Shown: positions 42,500 to 51,271 of the stretch, one piece after another
Layout of the letters: the number at the start of each line of letters is the position of its first letter
Position numbering within the stretch: the first letter of the stretch is position 1
Assembly: GCA_017460915.1 (NCBI GenBank)
Contig: JAFUAA010000048.1
Span: 1-64,000 of the forward strand
DNA length: 64,000 bases
Direction of reading: 5' to 3'
From: Bacteroidales bacterium
GTDB lineage: Bacteria; Bacteroidota; Bacteroidia; Bacteroidales; F082
The notes under the pieces: model-generated
Database searches by the model: none
Told to the model about the DNA's origin: nothing
The model's input: the letters and a program-made list of their open reading frames with translations, nothing else
Made by a program: the position numbers and the translations under genes

Positions 42500-43189
42500 A
42501 TGAAAAAGCTAGCATTAGCATTGTTGGCCTTGGCAGCCGTGGCCTGCACCAACACAAAACAAGAAAACAACGAACAACAAAACATCAACCCGCAAAACGA
42601 AACTACTATGGAACAGAAAATCAACGATGTGGCCGGGCGCGTGAACTTCGGCGCAAAACAAGCCCTTGTGACGACGCCCCAACCCTGCGTGATGATTGCC
42701 ACCTGGGACAAAGACCACAACCCCGACGTGATGATGGCCGCCTGGGCCGCACAGTTGGACTACAACCAAATCGTCATCAGCCTGAGCAAGCACAAAACCA
42801 CCGACAATCTGGAGCAGACTGGTGCCTTCACCGTCAGCTTCGCCGACGAGCGCAACGTGGCCGAATCCGATTATTTCGGCCTCGTGAGCGGCAACCAAGT
42901 GCCCGACAAGGTGGCCCGCGTCGGTTTCAGCGTCACGCCCAGCCCCAATGTGGATGCGCCCATCATCAACGAGTATCCGCTCACATTGGAATGCAAGGTG
43001 GTGAGTTTTGAGGACGGTATGCTCATCGGCGAGGTGGTGAACCAAAGCGCCGACGAAAGCATCCTGACCAACGGCAAGGTGGACCTGACCAAACTCAAGC
43101 CCATCGTCTTCGATGCCGCTGCCGTGTGCTACCGCGCTCTCGGCGACAGCGTCGGCCAGGCCTGGGGCTCGGGGAAGAAGTTCCAGTAA
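42500..43189 (+). CDS. Flavin reductase-like lipoprotein
   Basis: About 229 residues with a lipoprotein signal (lipobox AVAC), an Asn/Gln-rich linker and an internal Met at base 42608 where the enzyme domain begins. The FMN-binding split-barrel domain shows CVMIATWDKDHNPDVMMAAW, KHKTTDNLEQTGAFTVSF, YFGLVSGNQVPDKV, and the C-terminal CKVVSFEDGMLIGEVV. It probably binds FMN outside the inner membrane. Regulation by the adjacent AraC gene is inferred. Confidence 0.87.
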   Translation: MKKLALALLALAAVACTNTKQENNEQQNINPQNETTMEQKINDVAGRVNFGAKQALVTTPQPCVMIATWDKDHNPDVMMAAWAAQLDYNQIVISLSKHKTTDNLEQTGAFTVSFADERNVAESDYFGLVSGNQVPDKVARVGFSVTPSPNVDAPIINEYPLTLECKVVSFEDGMLIGEVVNQSADESILTNGKVDLTKLKPIVFDAAAVCYRALGDSVGQAWGSGKKFQ

Positions 43190-43210
43190 ACGAGAATCTT
43201 TTCATCGCAT

Positions 43211-43252
43211 AAATCCGCAACTTGAGCGCAGGCTTGGGTTGCGGATTTTTTC
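43211..43252 (+). repeat. Dispersed hairpin repeat, copy 7
   Basis: AAATCCGCAACTTGAGCGCA and GGCTTGGGTTGCGGATTTTT; the T-run continues directly into the -7 box of the next gene. Confidence 0.82.
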
Positions 43253-43253
43253 G

Positions 43254-43261
43254 TAATTTTG
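43254..43261 (+). promoter_or_regulatory. -7 box for the AraC gene at 43270
   Basis: TAATTTTG followed by C. The ATG lies only 8 bases beyond the box, so the mRNA would be nearly leaderless. Confidence 0.6.
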
Positions 43262-43269
43262 CTCCCACT

Positions 43270-44094
43270 ATGGCAAACCATTGGGAAACGGAAATCGGAT
43301 GCAACCTGCTGAACACGCTGAAAGACAAGCGGCTGCCTTCGGAGTTTATCGAAGGCTACCATGTGCATATCCTAGTGCGTAAAGGCTCGATGTCTTTTTC
43401 CGACGGGAAAAACGAATTCGTCTCCACCAAAGACGACTTGGTGATTTGGCAAATGTCGAATTCCATCCAAAAGGTGTCGTATTCACCCAATTTCGAGGCG
43501 GATTTTCTGTTGGCTTCGCCTGAGTTCCTTTCGGCGTTCAACCCCGAAATGGCGTGGGCTTCGAAAGGGTTTGTCTTCATCCGCTTGAATCCATCGTTTC
43601 ATCTTGACGAAGAAAGCAAATGTTTGATAAACAGCGATTTCAACCTTTTTTGCGCTCGGCTTGTCCAACCCGACTCACCTTTCCGTCGCGAGATTGTCGG
43701 GCGGGTGATGCAGGTGTTTCTCTACGACCTTTGGACGGTGTATCGTCACGGGCTTTCGCAAATGAAAGCCGCCGACAACACGGCGCAGACCTTTCTCCGC
43801 TTTCTCGGAATGGTTTCGGAAAATGCGGTGCGTGAGCGCGAAGTGGCTTTCTATGCCGACAAACTTTGCATCACGGCCAAATATCTTTCGCAAATCAGCA
43901 GACAAATCACAGGCTTACCTGCCTCGCAATGGATACAGTTCTACGCCACCTTCGAACTCGTTTCACTACTCAACGACACCACCAAATCGCTGACGGAAAT
44001 CGCTGATGCAATGGGATTTAGCACTATGTCGTTCTTTTCGCGCTATGTCAAGAAGGTGTTGGGCAAGACGCCGACGGAGTATCGTCAAAAGTGA
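43270..44094 (+). CDS. AraC-family transcriptional regulator
   Basis: About 274 residues from MANHWETEIG. The N-terminal sensor domain (GYHVHILVRKGSMSFSDGKN) is cupin-like. The AraC domain is YADKLCITAKYLSQISRQIT, ASQWIQFYATFELVSLLNDT, IADAMGFSTMSFFSRYVKKV, and GKTPTEYRQK. The gene is followed by a palindrome and promoter driving an acetyltransferase-aldo/keto reductase operon, its likely target. Confidence 0.9.
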   Translation: MANHWETEIGCNLLNTLKDKRLPSEFIEGYHVHILVRKGSMSFSDGKNEFVSTKDDLVIWQMSNSIQKVSYSPNFEADFLLASPEFLSAFNPEMAWASKGFVFIRLNPSFHLDEESKCLINSDFNLFCARLVQPDSPFRREIVGRVMQVFLYDLWTVYRHGLSQMKAADNTAQTFLRFLGMVSENAVREREVAFYADKLCITAKYLSQISRQITGLPASQWIQFYATFELVSLLNDTTKSLTEIADAMGFSTMSFFSRYVKKVLGKTPTEYRQK

Positions 44095-44136
44095 CTTTCT
44101 TCCATTTGTGACATTTCCTCTGAAATTTGGATAAAG

Positions 44137-44150
44137 CCCGCCTTGGCGGG
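44137..44150 (+). promoter_or_regulatory. Palindrome CCCGCC-TT-GGCGGG in the promoter spacer
   Basis: The 14-base palindrome lies between the expected -33 position and the -7 box at 44157, a typical place for a repressor operator. It could also act as a short terminator of the AraC gene. Confidence 0.55.
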
Positions 44151-44156
44151 TCGCTG

Positions 44157-44164
44157 TACTTTTG
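44157..44164 (+). promoter_or_regulatory. -7 box for the acetyltransferase-AKR operon
   Basis: TACTTTTG followed by CA, 48 bases before the ATG at 44212. Confidence 0.65.
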
Positions 44165-44211
44165 CACCGTGAAACGAATCACGAAGAAAGTATCATCTAA
44201 ATCTCAACACA

Positions 44212-44763
44212 ATGGAAGCAAAAATAGTTGACCCGAGAATGACCACCGCCGAGGAACACGCCGAGGGCGTGCGCCAGGCACAGACCCTTTTCAAGTTGAA
44301 CCACACGATGCCTTACACCGAGGAATACAACTCCTTGGTGAAGGACCTCTTTCGCGACAACCTTGACGAAGGCGGCTGGATTATGCCCGGCCTCACCGGC
44401 GTTTGTTTCGACAAGGTGAAAATCGGGCGCAATGTGATGATTATGAACAACTGCCTGATGATGGGTCGCGGCGGCATCACCATCGACGACGGCGCGATGA
44501 TTGCCGCCAATGCGCAACTCATCTCCAACAACCACGACCTCTACGACCGCCAAATCCTGATTTGCAAGCCTGTGCACATCTGCAAGAATGCCTGGATTGG
44601 CGCTGGAGCCACCATCCTGCCGGGTGTCACTGTGGGCGAAAATGCCGTGGTTGCCGCCGGTGCGGTTGTCACTAAAGATGTCGCCCCAAGCACCATCGTG
44701 GGCGGCAACCCTGCGAAGTTCATTAAGGAAATACCATCTCAACCTAATACCGTAAACCAATGA
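44212..44763 (+). CDS. Hexapeptide-repeat acyltransferase (maltose/galactoside O-acetyltransferase type)
   Basis: 183 residues. The N-terminal helices (FKLNHTMPYTEEYNSLVKDL) precede a left-handed beta-helix of hexapeptide repeats ([40 protein letters not shown]). The catalytic His appears in SNNHDLYD. It uses acetyl-CoA to acetylate a sugar or similar acceptor. The stop overlaps the aldo/keto reductase start by four bases (ATGA). Confidence 0.88.
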   Translation: MEAKIVDPRMTTAEEHAEGVRQAQTLFKLNHTMPYTEEYNSLVKDLFRDNLDEGGWIMPGLTGVCFDKVKIGRNVMIMNNCLMMGRGGITIDDGAMIAANAQLISNNHDLYDRQILICKPVHICKNAWIGAGATILPGVTVGENAVVAAGAVVTKDVAPSTIVGGNPAKFIKEIPSQPNTVNQ

Positions 44764-45683
44764 AAAAGACAATCTTAGTCGCATCATTATTAATTCTTTA
44801 CGCTATGATAACAAATGCACAACAATCTTACCTCACGCTCAACAATGGCGTGAAAATGCCCCAATTCGGCCTTGGACTTTATATGATTCCTGAAGGCGAT
44901 GTGGCTTACAACTCCGTGAAAACCGCCCTCGAAAGTGGCTACCGTCACTTCGACTGCGCCCATGCCTACCAAAACGAACGCAGCCTTGGCCGCGCCATCA
45001 AGGATAGCGGCGTGGAACGCGACAGCCTCTGGATTACCAGCAAACTGTGGCCCAACGAATACGGCAAAGGCAAGACCTTGAAGGCCATCGACCGCATGTT
45101 GGGTCGCCTCGGCCTGGACTACATCGACCTCGTTTATTTCCATCAGCCTATGGGCGACTTCGCGGGCGGTTGGAAGGAAATGGAGCAGGCGCTCGCAATG
45201 GGCAAAGTCCGCGCCATCGGCATTTCCAACTTCGACACCAGCGACAACCTTTTCGACCAACTCCTCGCCTCAGCCAAGGTGAAGCCGCAAATCATTCAGA
45301 TTGAGTGCCATCCTTACGCCCAGCGTAAGCACTGGCAGGAACGCTGTGCCGCCGAGGGCATACAGATTGAGTGCTGGTTCCCCTTGGGAGGCCGCGACTC
45401 GAAAGGCGAAATCTTGCGCGACAAGACCATCAACGAGATTGCCAAGGCGCATGGAAAGTCGGCGGCGCAAGTCATCATTCGTTGGCACATGCAAGAGGGC
45501 TTCTCGGTCATTCCAGGCTCTTCCAATCCTGCACACATCAAGGAAAACATCGATGTGTTCGACTTCGCCCTTTCCAATGTCGAAATGCAGCGCATCCGTG
45601 CCTTGGACAAGGAATCACGTTACTTCAATATGCCCTACGAACAACAAGTGAAGTGGTTTAGCGGTTGGAACCCAACGGATTGA
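44760..45683 (+). CDS. Exported aldo/keto reductase
   Basis: 307 residues with a Sec signal peptide (MKKTILVASLLILYAMITNA). The AKR barrel motifs follow: FDCAHAYQNE (catalytic Asp and Tyr), ITSKLWP (Lys) and LVYFHQP (His), then VRAIGISNFD and the NADPH-binding GSSNPAHIKEN. AKRs are normally cytosolic and use NADPH, so an export signal is odd. It is translationally coupled to the acetyltransferase gene. Confidence 0.88.
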   Translation: MKKTILVASLLILYAMITNAQQSYLTLNNGVKMPQFGLGLYMIPEGDVAYNSVKTALESGYRHFDCAHAYQNERSLGRAIKDSGVERDSLWITSKLWPNEYGKGKTLKAIDRMLGRLGLDYIDLVYFHQPMGDFAGGWKEMEQALAMGKVRAIGISNFDTSDNLFDQLLASAKVKPQIIQIECHPYAQRKHWQERCAAEGIQIECWFPLGGRDSKGEILRDKTINEIAKAHGKSAAQVIIRWHMQEGFSVIPGSSNPAHIKENIDVFDFALSNVEMQRIRALDKESRYFNMPYEQQVKWFSGWNPTD

Positions 45684-45709
45684 ACGGAAACGAAATAAAA
45701 GAGTCTTTA

Positions 45710-45751
45710 AAATCCGCAATTCAGGCGCGGGCTTGGGTTGTGGATTTTTTT
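45710..45751 (+). repeat. Dispersed hairpin repeat, copy 8
   Basis: AATCCGCAATTCAGGCGCGG and GCTTGGGTTGTGGATTTTTT, after the aldo/keto reductase and before YhcG copy 3. Confidence 0.82.
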
Positions 45752-45792
45752 CATTGTGTTGCAATTCTTTGAATGGATTTCGAAATAATTTG

Positions 45793-45800
45793 TACTTTTG
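45793..45800 (+). promoter_or_regulatory. -7 box for YhcG copy 3
   Basis: TACTTTTG followed by CC, 17 bases before the ATG at 45817. The flanking AATAATTTG and AAGTTCAAAA stretches match the copy 1 promoter. Confidence 0.6.
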
Positions 45801-45816
45801 CCAAGTTCAAAATGAT

Positions 45817-46861
45817 ATGGCAGACCTGACCTTACATAGCAACACGGAATCCTTCATCGGCGACATCAAGCGGCTGGTGGAGCAAGGACGCAACGCGGCC
45901 TACGGTGCCGTGAACGCCATGATGATCGAAACCTACTGGCGCATCGGCCAACGCATTGTGGAGCAAGAGCAAAACGGCAAGGAACGGGCGGAATATGGGA
46001 CGCAGTTGATTAAATCGTTGTCGGAAGTGCTGGTTGCCGATTATGGCAACAACTTCAACGAAAAGAATTTGCGAGCGTTCCGCAGTTTGTACCTGTTATT
46101 TAGCGATTTGGAGATTTGGAACACGCGTGTTCCAAATCTTACTTGGTCACATTATCGGGCATTATTAAGGGTTGGTGACGCGGATGCGCGTATTGGTATC
46201 TGCACGAGGCTTCAAAAGAAATGTGGAGCGTCCGGACACTTGACCGCAACATTGCTTCCCAATACTATTACCGTTTGTTGCAATCGCCAAATAAAGATGC
46301 GGTGATGGATGAAATGCGCGAAATTACAGAGCAGTTTCAGGCTGACAAGCGCGAAATCATCAAAAGTCCAGTCGTGGCGGAGTTCTTGGGACTGCCAAGC
46401 AATTCGGCTTTCACTGAAACGGAGTTGGAACAGGCCATTATCCACCATCTCAAGGATTTTCTTTTGGAGATGGGAAAAGGGTTTGCATTCGTGGCCGAGC
46501 AGCAACATATCCGGACAGAGGAGAATGATTACTTCATTGATTTGGTGTTTTACAACTATCTGCTGAAAAGTTTTGTCCTTATCGACCTCTAAACCACCCG
46601 TTTGTCGTATCAGGATGTGGGCAGATGGATATGTATTTGCAGATGTATGATGATTTGCGCCGTCCAAAAGGTGACAATCCTACGATTGGTATCATTTTGT
46701 GCTCCGAAACCGATGGCGATGTGGTGCGGTATTCCACTCTGGCGAGAAACGACAAAATGTTTGCTGCCAAATACCTCACCTATATGCCCACCGAAGAAGA
46801 ACTGCGCCGCGAAATAGAGCAACAGAAGGAATTGTATAGGTTGCAGCAAGAGAACAAGTAA
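45817..46861 (+). pseudogene. YhcG/DUF1016 copy 3, decayed
   Basis: The N-terminal half reads MADLTLHSNTESFIGDIKRL ... YWRIGQRIVEQEQNG ... TWSHYRALLRVGDADAR, then loses one base near 46190. The next segment (MWSVRTLDRNIASQYYY ... FIDLVFYN ... VLIDL) ends in TAA at 46590-46592, where DLK of copy 1 has the catalytic Lys. A further one-base loss near 46622 is followed by MDMYLQMYDDLRRPKGDNPT to the stop at 46861. Three independent lesions argue for real decay. It is a paralogue, less similar to copy 1 than copy 2 is. An AT-rich cargo follows 24 bases downstream. Confidence 0.85.
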
Positions 46862-46885
46862 TTGATAATCAAAATAATATTGTAA

Positions 46886-47551
46886 ATGGACGATAGTAGA
46901 ATAACATTACAAGAACATCTTGATAAATATGGATGGCTTAGAAGCAGAATGGTTGCAAAAAGCATTCTAATTGATGAAGTTGAAATTTATGGTTTCATAA
47001 ATTGCAGTAAGGAAATGCTTGATGAATATAAAACTAATGAGTATAAATTACTTGGAATTGTAGATAAAGACCCAAGCCGACAAATAATACAATGCAATTA
47101 CATATACCAAATCATAGAATGGTTTGATGGAAACAAAGCTCAACAAACGGGCCTTGCAACTCCAATATATGTTGGACTACGAAAGTGCGTAGTAGATACT
47201 GAAATTAATGTCGAAGAATTATACATTCCAGACCTCATCAATCACAAACTTTATAAGGATATTCGTTCACGGAAAGGAACTGGGATTGTGGTAACAGAAC
47301 AATTGGTGAATAAATATAAATCAAAGGTGTGGACTGAACATAATATTTTGATAAAAAATGGCAAAGCGATGATGCCTATTCACAAGGGTGATATTTTATG
47401 TCAACACATTATGGATAACTCTATAAAAAGCATAGGACAAGAATTGCTTGCGGTGTGCAGGTATATTCACAAAACAACGGGACGCATGTGCTATACCCAA
47501 TATGGATTAGACGAGTTGACCGTCAAAAACGAAGAATATGATTTACTTTGA
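46886..47551 (+). CDS. Unrecognised protein in YhcG-linked AT-rich cargo
   Basis: 221 residues, no signal peptide or membrane segment, and no domain recognised. The sequence is rich in Ile, Lys, Asp and Tyr; distinctive stretches are HLDKYGWLRSRMVAKSILI and GTGIVVTEQLVNKYKSKVW. There are scattered Cys but no metal-binding cluster. It overlaps the next gene by 14 bases. The base composition contrasts with the neighbouring chromosome, suggesting acquisition together with the following gene. Confidence 0.6.
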   Translation: MDDSRITLQEHLDKYGWLRSRMVAKSILIDEVEIYGFINCSKEMLDEYKTNEYKLLGIVDKDPSRQIIQCNYIYQIIEWFDGNKAQQTGLATPIYVGLRKCVVDTEINVEELYIPDLINHKLYKDIRSRKGTGIVVTEQLVNKYKSKVWTEHNILIKNGKAMMPIHKGDILCQHIMDNSIKSIGQELLAVCRYIHKTTGRMCYTQYGLDELTVKNEEYDLL

Positions 47552-47960
47552 GGCATTGGGGCAAATGTTTGACTTCGGCAAGTTCAAGGGTTGCGACCTC
47601 GGCGAAGTACTAATGTGTTCTCCCGATTATGTGCGATGGGTTATGGAGAATGTAGAAGGAAACAAGTGCGCATTTTCTGACAAGGCGATAGAACAAATAC
47701 ATGCAATATTTCCCAACTTTGATTTTGATGGTGAATTAATGAGCAAGATAAAAGAGGGACAGGAGAAATATGAAGAAATGGTGTATTTTGATGAATGGAC
47801 GGAAGAAATGTTCGAATCAGAACAAAACATCGGGTGTGATGACGAAGATACCTATGAGAGATATAACGGTTCATATGCGCAAGATGAAATGGGATATAGT
47901 GACGATGATATAGATACAATCTTCGACGGCGACCCGTCAGCCTACTGGAACATTGATTAA
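47538..47960 (+). CDS. Protein with exodeoxyribonuclease X-C-like motif and acidic tail
   Basis: 140 residues. FDFGKFKGCDLGEVLMCSPD followed by YVRWVMENVEG resembles the small FGKHKG...DPxYxxW module found at the C-terminus of ExoX-type exonucleases. The C-terminal ~60 residues are strongly acidic and end YSDDDIDTIFDGDPSAYWNI, a tail I recall from other Bacteroidota proteins. No nuclease domain is present. It probably works with the overlapping upstream protein. Confidence 0.6.
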   Translation: MIYFEALGQMFDFGKFKGCDLGEVLMCSPDYVRWVMENVEGNKCAFSDKAIEQIHAIFPNFDFDGELMSKIKEGQEKYEEMVYFDEWTEEMFESEQNIGCDDEDTYERYNGSYAQDEMGYSDDDIDTIFDGDPSAYWNID

Positions 47961-47985
47961 AACATGTTTGTCGAGTCGTTATGAA

Positions 47986-48051
47986 GTATTTCTTCCATTT
48001 GTGACATTTCCAAAGAAACATGGAAGTAAAATAGTTGGCTCCGAGAAGGAC
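47986..48051 (+). pseudogene. Fossil of an acetyltransferase 5' region
   Basis: TTTCTTCCATTTGTGACATT matches 44096-44115, and ATGGAAGTAAAATAGTTGG matches the first codons of the acetyltransferase gene at 44213. The promoter and palindrome between (44119-44210) are deleted. Only about 66 bases remain, so it is a scar of a duplication or rearrangement. Confidence 0.6.
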
Positions 48052-48062
48052 TATGGCATCTA

Positions 48063-48677
48063 CTATATCTTCTTCAGCTGTGCTTTGATGAGTTTGGGCA
48101 TATCGCTGTAATGCAGGCCAATCATCGCCATCAGCGAGCGTTGCATACAGGCGAAACAGGAAATGAAAATCAGCGGGCCGCACACGTAGTCATACCACGC
48201 ACAGAGGTGATTGCCAGCCAAATAGACAATCAGCCCAATGGCGATAACAGCTTGCGTCTCAGCCGTCACCATACCAGGCGTATAGCACTTCTTCAGTTGG
48301 AAAATGCGGATGCCGGCGATGTGGATGAAGCCCTCGAAAAGCGAGAATGTCGCCATCGCCACGGCGAACATCGGAAGGCGGTCGCCGAAGAAGAACGGGA
48401 CGACCCTCATCACGAGGAGGAACACGCCTGTTGACAAGCGGCTGCCGCGTTTGGTCTCGTCGTCAATTTGCCGTTGCAGCATACCGCTCATAAGGTCCAG
48501 GAAACCGCCCGGATAATGTCTCTCTTCCCACTCGTGCAGGATGTAGATGAATGACAAACCGACGGCAAACTTCTGAATCACAGTCAGCTGGGGCATAAAA
48601 ATAGCCACCAAGACAATCAGCAGCATGGCAATCACGGTGTAGATTTCCAATGCGTAATGTTTCATAAATTTCCACAT
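48063..48677 (-). CDS. HXXEE-domain membrane protein
   Basis: 204 residues with about five hydrophobic segments. LHEWEERHYPGG at about residues 47-58 contains the HxxEE motif that names the family, and further Glu/His residues (FSLFEGFIHIAG) lie in membrane helices. Function unknown, perhaps metal-dependent catalysis in the inner membrane. Confidence 0.75.
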   Translation of the reverse strand: MWKFMKHYALEIYTVIAMLLIVLVAIFMPQLTVIQKFAVGLSFIYILHEWEERHYPGGFLDLMSGMLQRQIDDETKRGSRLSTGVFLLVMRVVPFFFGDRLPMFAVAMATFSLFEGFIHIAGIRIFQLKKCYTPGMVTAETQAVIAIGLIVYLAGNHLCAWYDYVCGPLIFISCFACMQRSLMAMIGLHYSDMPKLIKAQLKKI

Positions 48678-48799
48678 AACAGTATGGTTTTAATGTTGAA
48701 CGATGACGTTTGCAGATTTGCTGCAAAATAACTGCTTTTGTACGAATTTCCCAAGAACAAAATTCGCCGCGCCATTTTGTGGACATTGCGTCAAACGGG

Positions 48800-48840
48800 A
48801 ATCCGCAACTCGGGCGCAGGCTTGGGTTGCGGATTTTTTT
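48800..48840 (+). repeat. Dispersed hairpin repeat, copy 9
   Basis: AATCCGCAACTCGGGCGCAG and GCTTGGGTTGCGGATTTTTT. It lies between divergent genes, so it does not end any transcript in the plus direction. Confidence 0.82.
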
Positions 48841-48929
48841 GTTTCTTTTCAGAAGAAAAACTTACGGAAACTGTAACTTTTTCGAGTCTAATCCGTATAA
48901 CTCGTGTTCAACATCTAAAATTTTGCTGT

Positions 48930-51239
48930 ATGAAAAAATTGTTCCTTATCCCCATCGTTTGCCTGACTGCCTTAGCAGCACAAGCACAAAACATCAACGG
49001 GCGCATCATCGACGAAAAAGCCCAGCCCTTGCCTTTTGCCAATGTGGTGCTACTTTCATTGCCTGACTCAACATTCATATATGGCGCCGTTTCCGATGCC
49101 GATGGATTGTTTTCCATCAAGACCGAGAAGCCTCGTGGACTGCTGAAAGTGTCGAGCATCGGCTATGTCACCCAATTCATCAATTGCCAAGGTGGAAATA
49201 TGGGTGACATCACCTTGATGACAGACCAGCAAATGTTAGGTGAGGTGGAAATTACAGCCCTGCGCCCCACCTACAAAATGACCACCGATGGCGTTGCCAC
49301 GAATGTGGAAAACACTGTATTGAGCAAAGCCGGAACTGCAGAGGGTGTGCTGTCCAAAATTCCTGGCCTGACCAAAAAGGGCGATGGTTTTGAAGTGTTT
49401 GGCAAAGGCACACCGCTCATCTACATCAACGGGCGTGAGGTGCGCGATGCCTCCGAACTCGACCAACTGAAATCGGAAGACGTCAAGAATGTGGAAGTCA
49501 TCACCAATCCAGGCGCAAGTTACGACGCTTCAGTGAAATGCGTGGTCAGAATCCGAGCGAAGCCCGCACAAGGCGAAGGTTTTGGCTTCGATGCTCGCTC
49601 CTCGTATTATCAATCAGAGAACACCGACCTCGTGGAACAACTCAACTGGAACTACCGCCACAACAATTTGGATGTGTTCGGCACACTGCATTATTCATTG
49701 ACCAACATCCGCTGGCAAAGCATCACCACAACAATCGTTCCTGCCGATACCTTGTGAGAGCAGCGGTTCATCCAAGACAACCGCATCAAAAGCTGGGCTT
49801 CGCGTAATGTGATTGGTGCCAACTACGCCTTCAACGAGAACCATTCCATTGGTTTCCGCTACAATTTCACACTCCGTCCAGACAGAATCGAAACACCCTG
49901 GTCGTCAAGCGACATCACGGCCAACGGACACTATTTTGACCACATGGAAAACATCGTCGAAGGCAGAACCGCTTACCGACCCGCTCATATTGTAAACGCC
50001 TATTACAGAGGCAAAATCGGTGATGCGGAAATCAACTTCAACACCGATTATTTGAGCAATGATAGCCACGAGCACTCTCTTTTCAACGAGCAAAGCGACA
50101 GTCAGGAAAGCCGCATCTTTACCTCGGAAAACATCGTGAAGAACCAACTTTTTGCCTCGAAACTCACTGTAGATCATCCGCTTTTCGGCGGCAATCTGAC
50201 GGCAGGTGCGGAATATACCAACACCCACCGTAACGACGACTACATCCAACCCGAAAACTATGTGCCAACCTCTTTTGCCAAGTTGGAAGAATCGAATATA
50301 GCACCTTTTTTGGAATACAGCCTTGAAACACCTTTAGGCCAACTTTCTGCTGGCTTGCGTTATGAATGGGTGAAGTTCGACTATTTTGAAAACGACCTCC
50401 ACATTGACGAGCAAAGTCGCAGTTTTGGCAACCTTTTCCCCAGTTTTTCTTTCGCCACACAAATTGACCAAGTGCAACTGCAATTGAGTTATGCCGCCAA
50501 AACTCGCAGACCCACTTATAACCAATTGAGCAACAACATGGGTTACGGCAACCGTTTCTTGATGCAGACAGGCAACCCTTACTTGAAGCACGAATATGTC
50601 CACGACCTCACTTTGGCAGGTCTTTGGAAGTTCCTGCAATGTTCGATAAGTTACAACGACCGCAAAGATGCCATCATCATGTGGTCCAAGCCTTTGGAGG
50701 GACATAGCAGCGTGACCGTCATCACGCAAACGAACATCCCATCTTTGAAAAGCGTTTCGGCAATGGTGGCCGTTGCCCCGAAATTCGGCATTTGGTCGCC
50801 CCAACTCACCGTCGCGATGGAAAAGCAATGGTTCTCGCTGCACACCTCCATGGGTGATTACGACTTGATTCGTCCTATTTTCCAATTCAGTTTGGACAAC
50901 AGTTTTGAGTTTGGTCACGGCTGGGTGGCATCGATTGATGGTTGGCTGACCACCATTGGTGACCAGGAAAACGGCTCGTTTGCAGGAAAAGCTGGGTCTC
51001 TCAATGTAAGCCTCACCAAGACCTTTTTTGACGATAGGCTTTCCATCCGTTTGCAAAGTTACGATTTGCTTGGGATCGAAAAAAACAAAATGCTATCCTA
51101 CTTTGACGGCATCCAAACCGAGCAAATCAGCTGGAGCGATAGTCGCGAAATAGGCCTCACCGTGCGCTACAAGTTCAACACCACAAAGAGCAAGTACAAA
51201 GGCACTGGTGCGGGGAATGAAGAGAAGGAGAGACTGTGA
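48930..51239 (+). pseudogene. Outer-membrane beta-barrel receptor interrupted by an in-frame TGA
   Basis: About 769 codons. Signal peptide (ending AAQAQ), carboxypeptidase-regulatory-like domain (GRIIDEKAQPLPFANVVLLS), a TonB plug-like domain (GVLSKIPGLTKKGDGFEVFG; PLIYINGREV; VEVITNPGASYDA), and an outer-membrane beta-barrel (OMP_b-brl_3-like) to the end. A TGA at 49755-49757 stops translation at residue ~275, but the frame continues directly (EQRFIQDNRIKSWASRNVIG) to 51239. The shortened product would lack most of the barrel. The second part has an ATG at 49809. A single substitution or base-call error would explain it. Confidence 0.82.
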
Positions 51240-51271
51240 TCGTTTTGAATCCGTGATATGGTTCGGCAAGA

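Noticed and set aside
49755-49757. TGA read as an amino acid (stop-codon reassignment)
   Set aside because: TGA ends several other intact genes in the window, so the stop is better explained by mutation or error.
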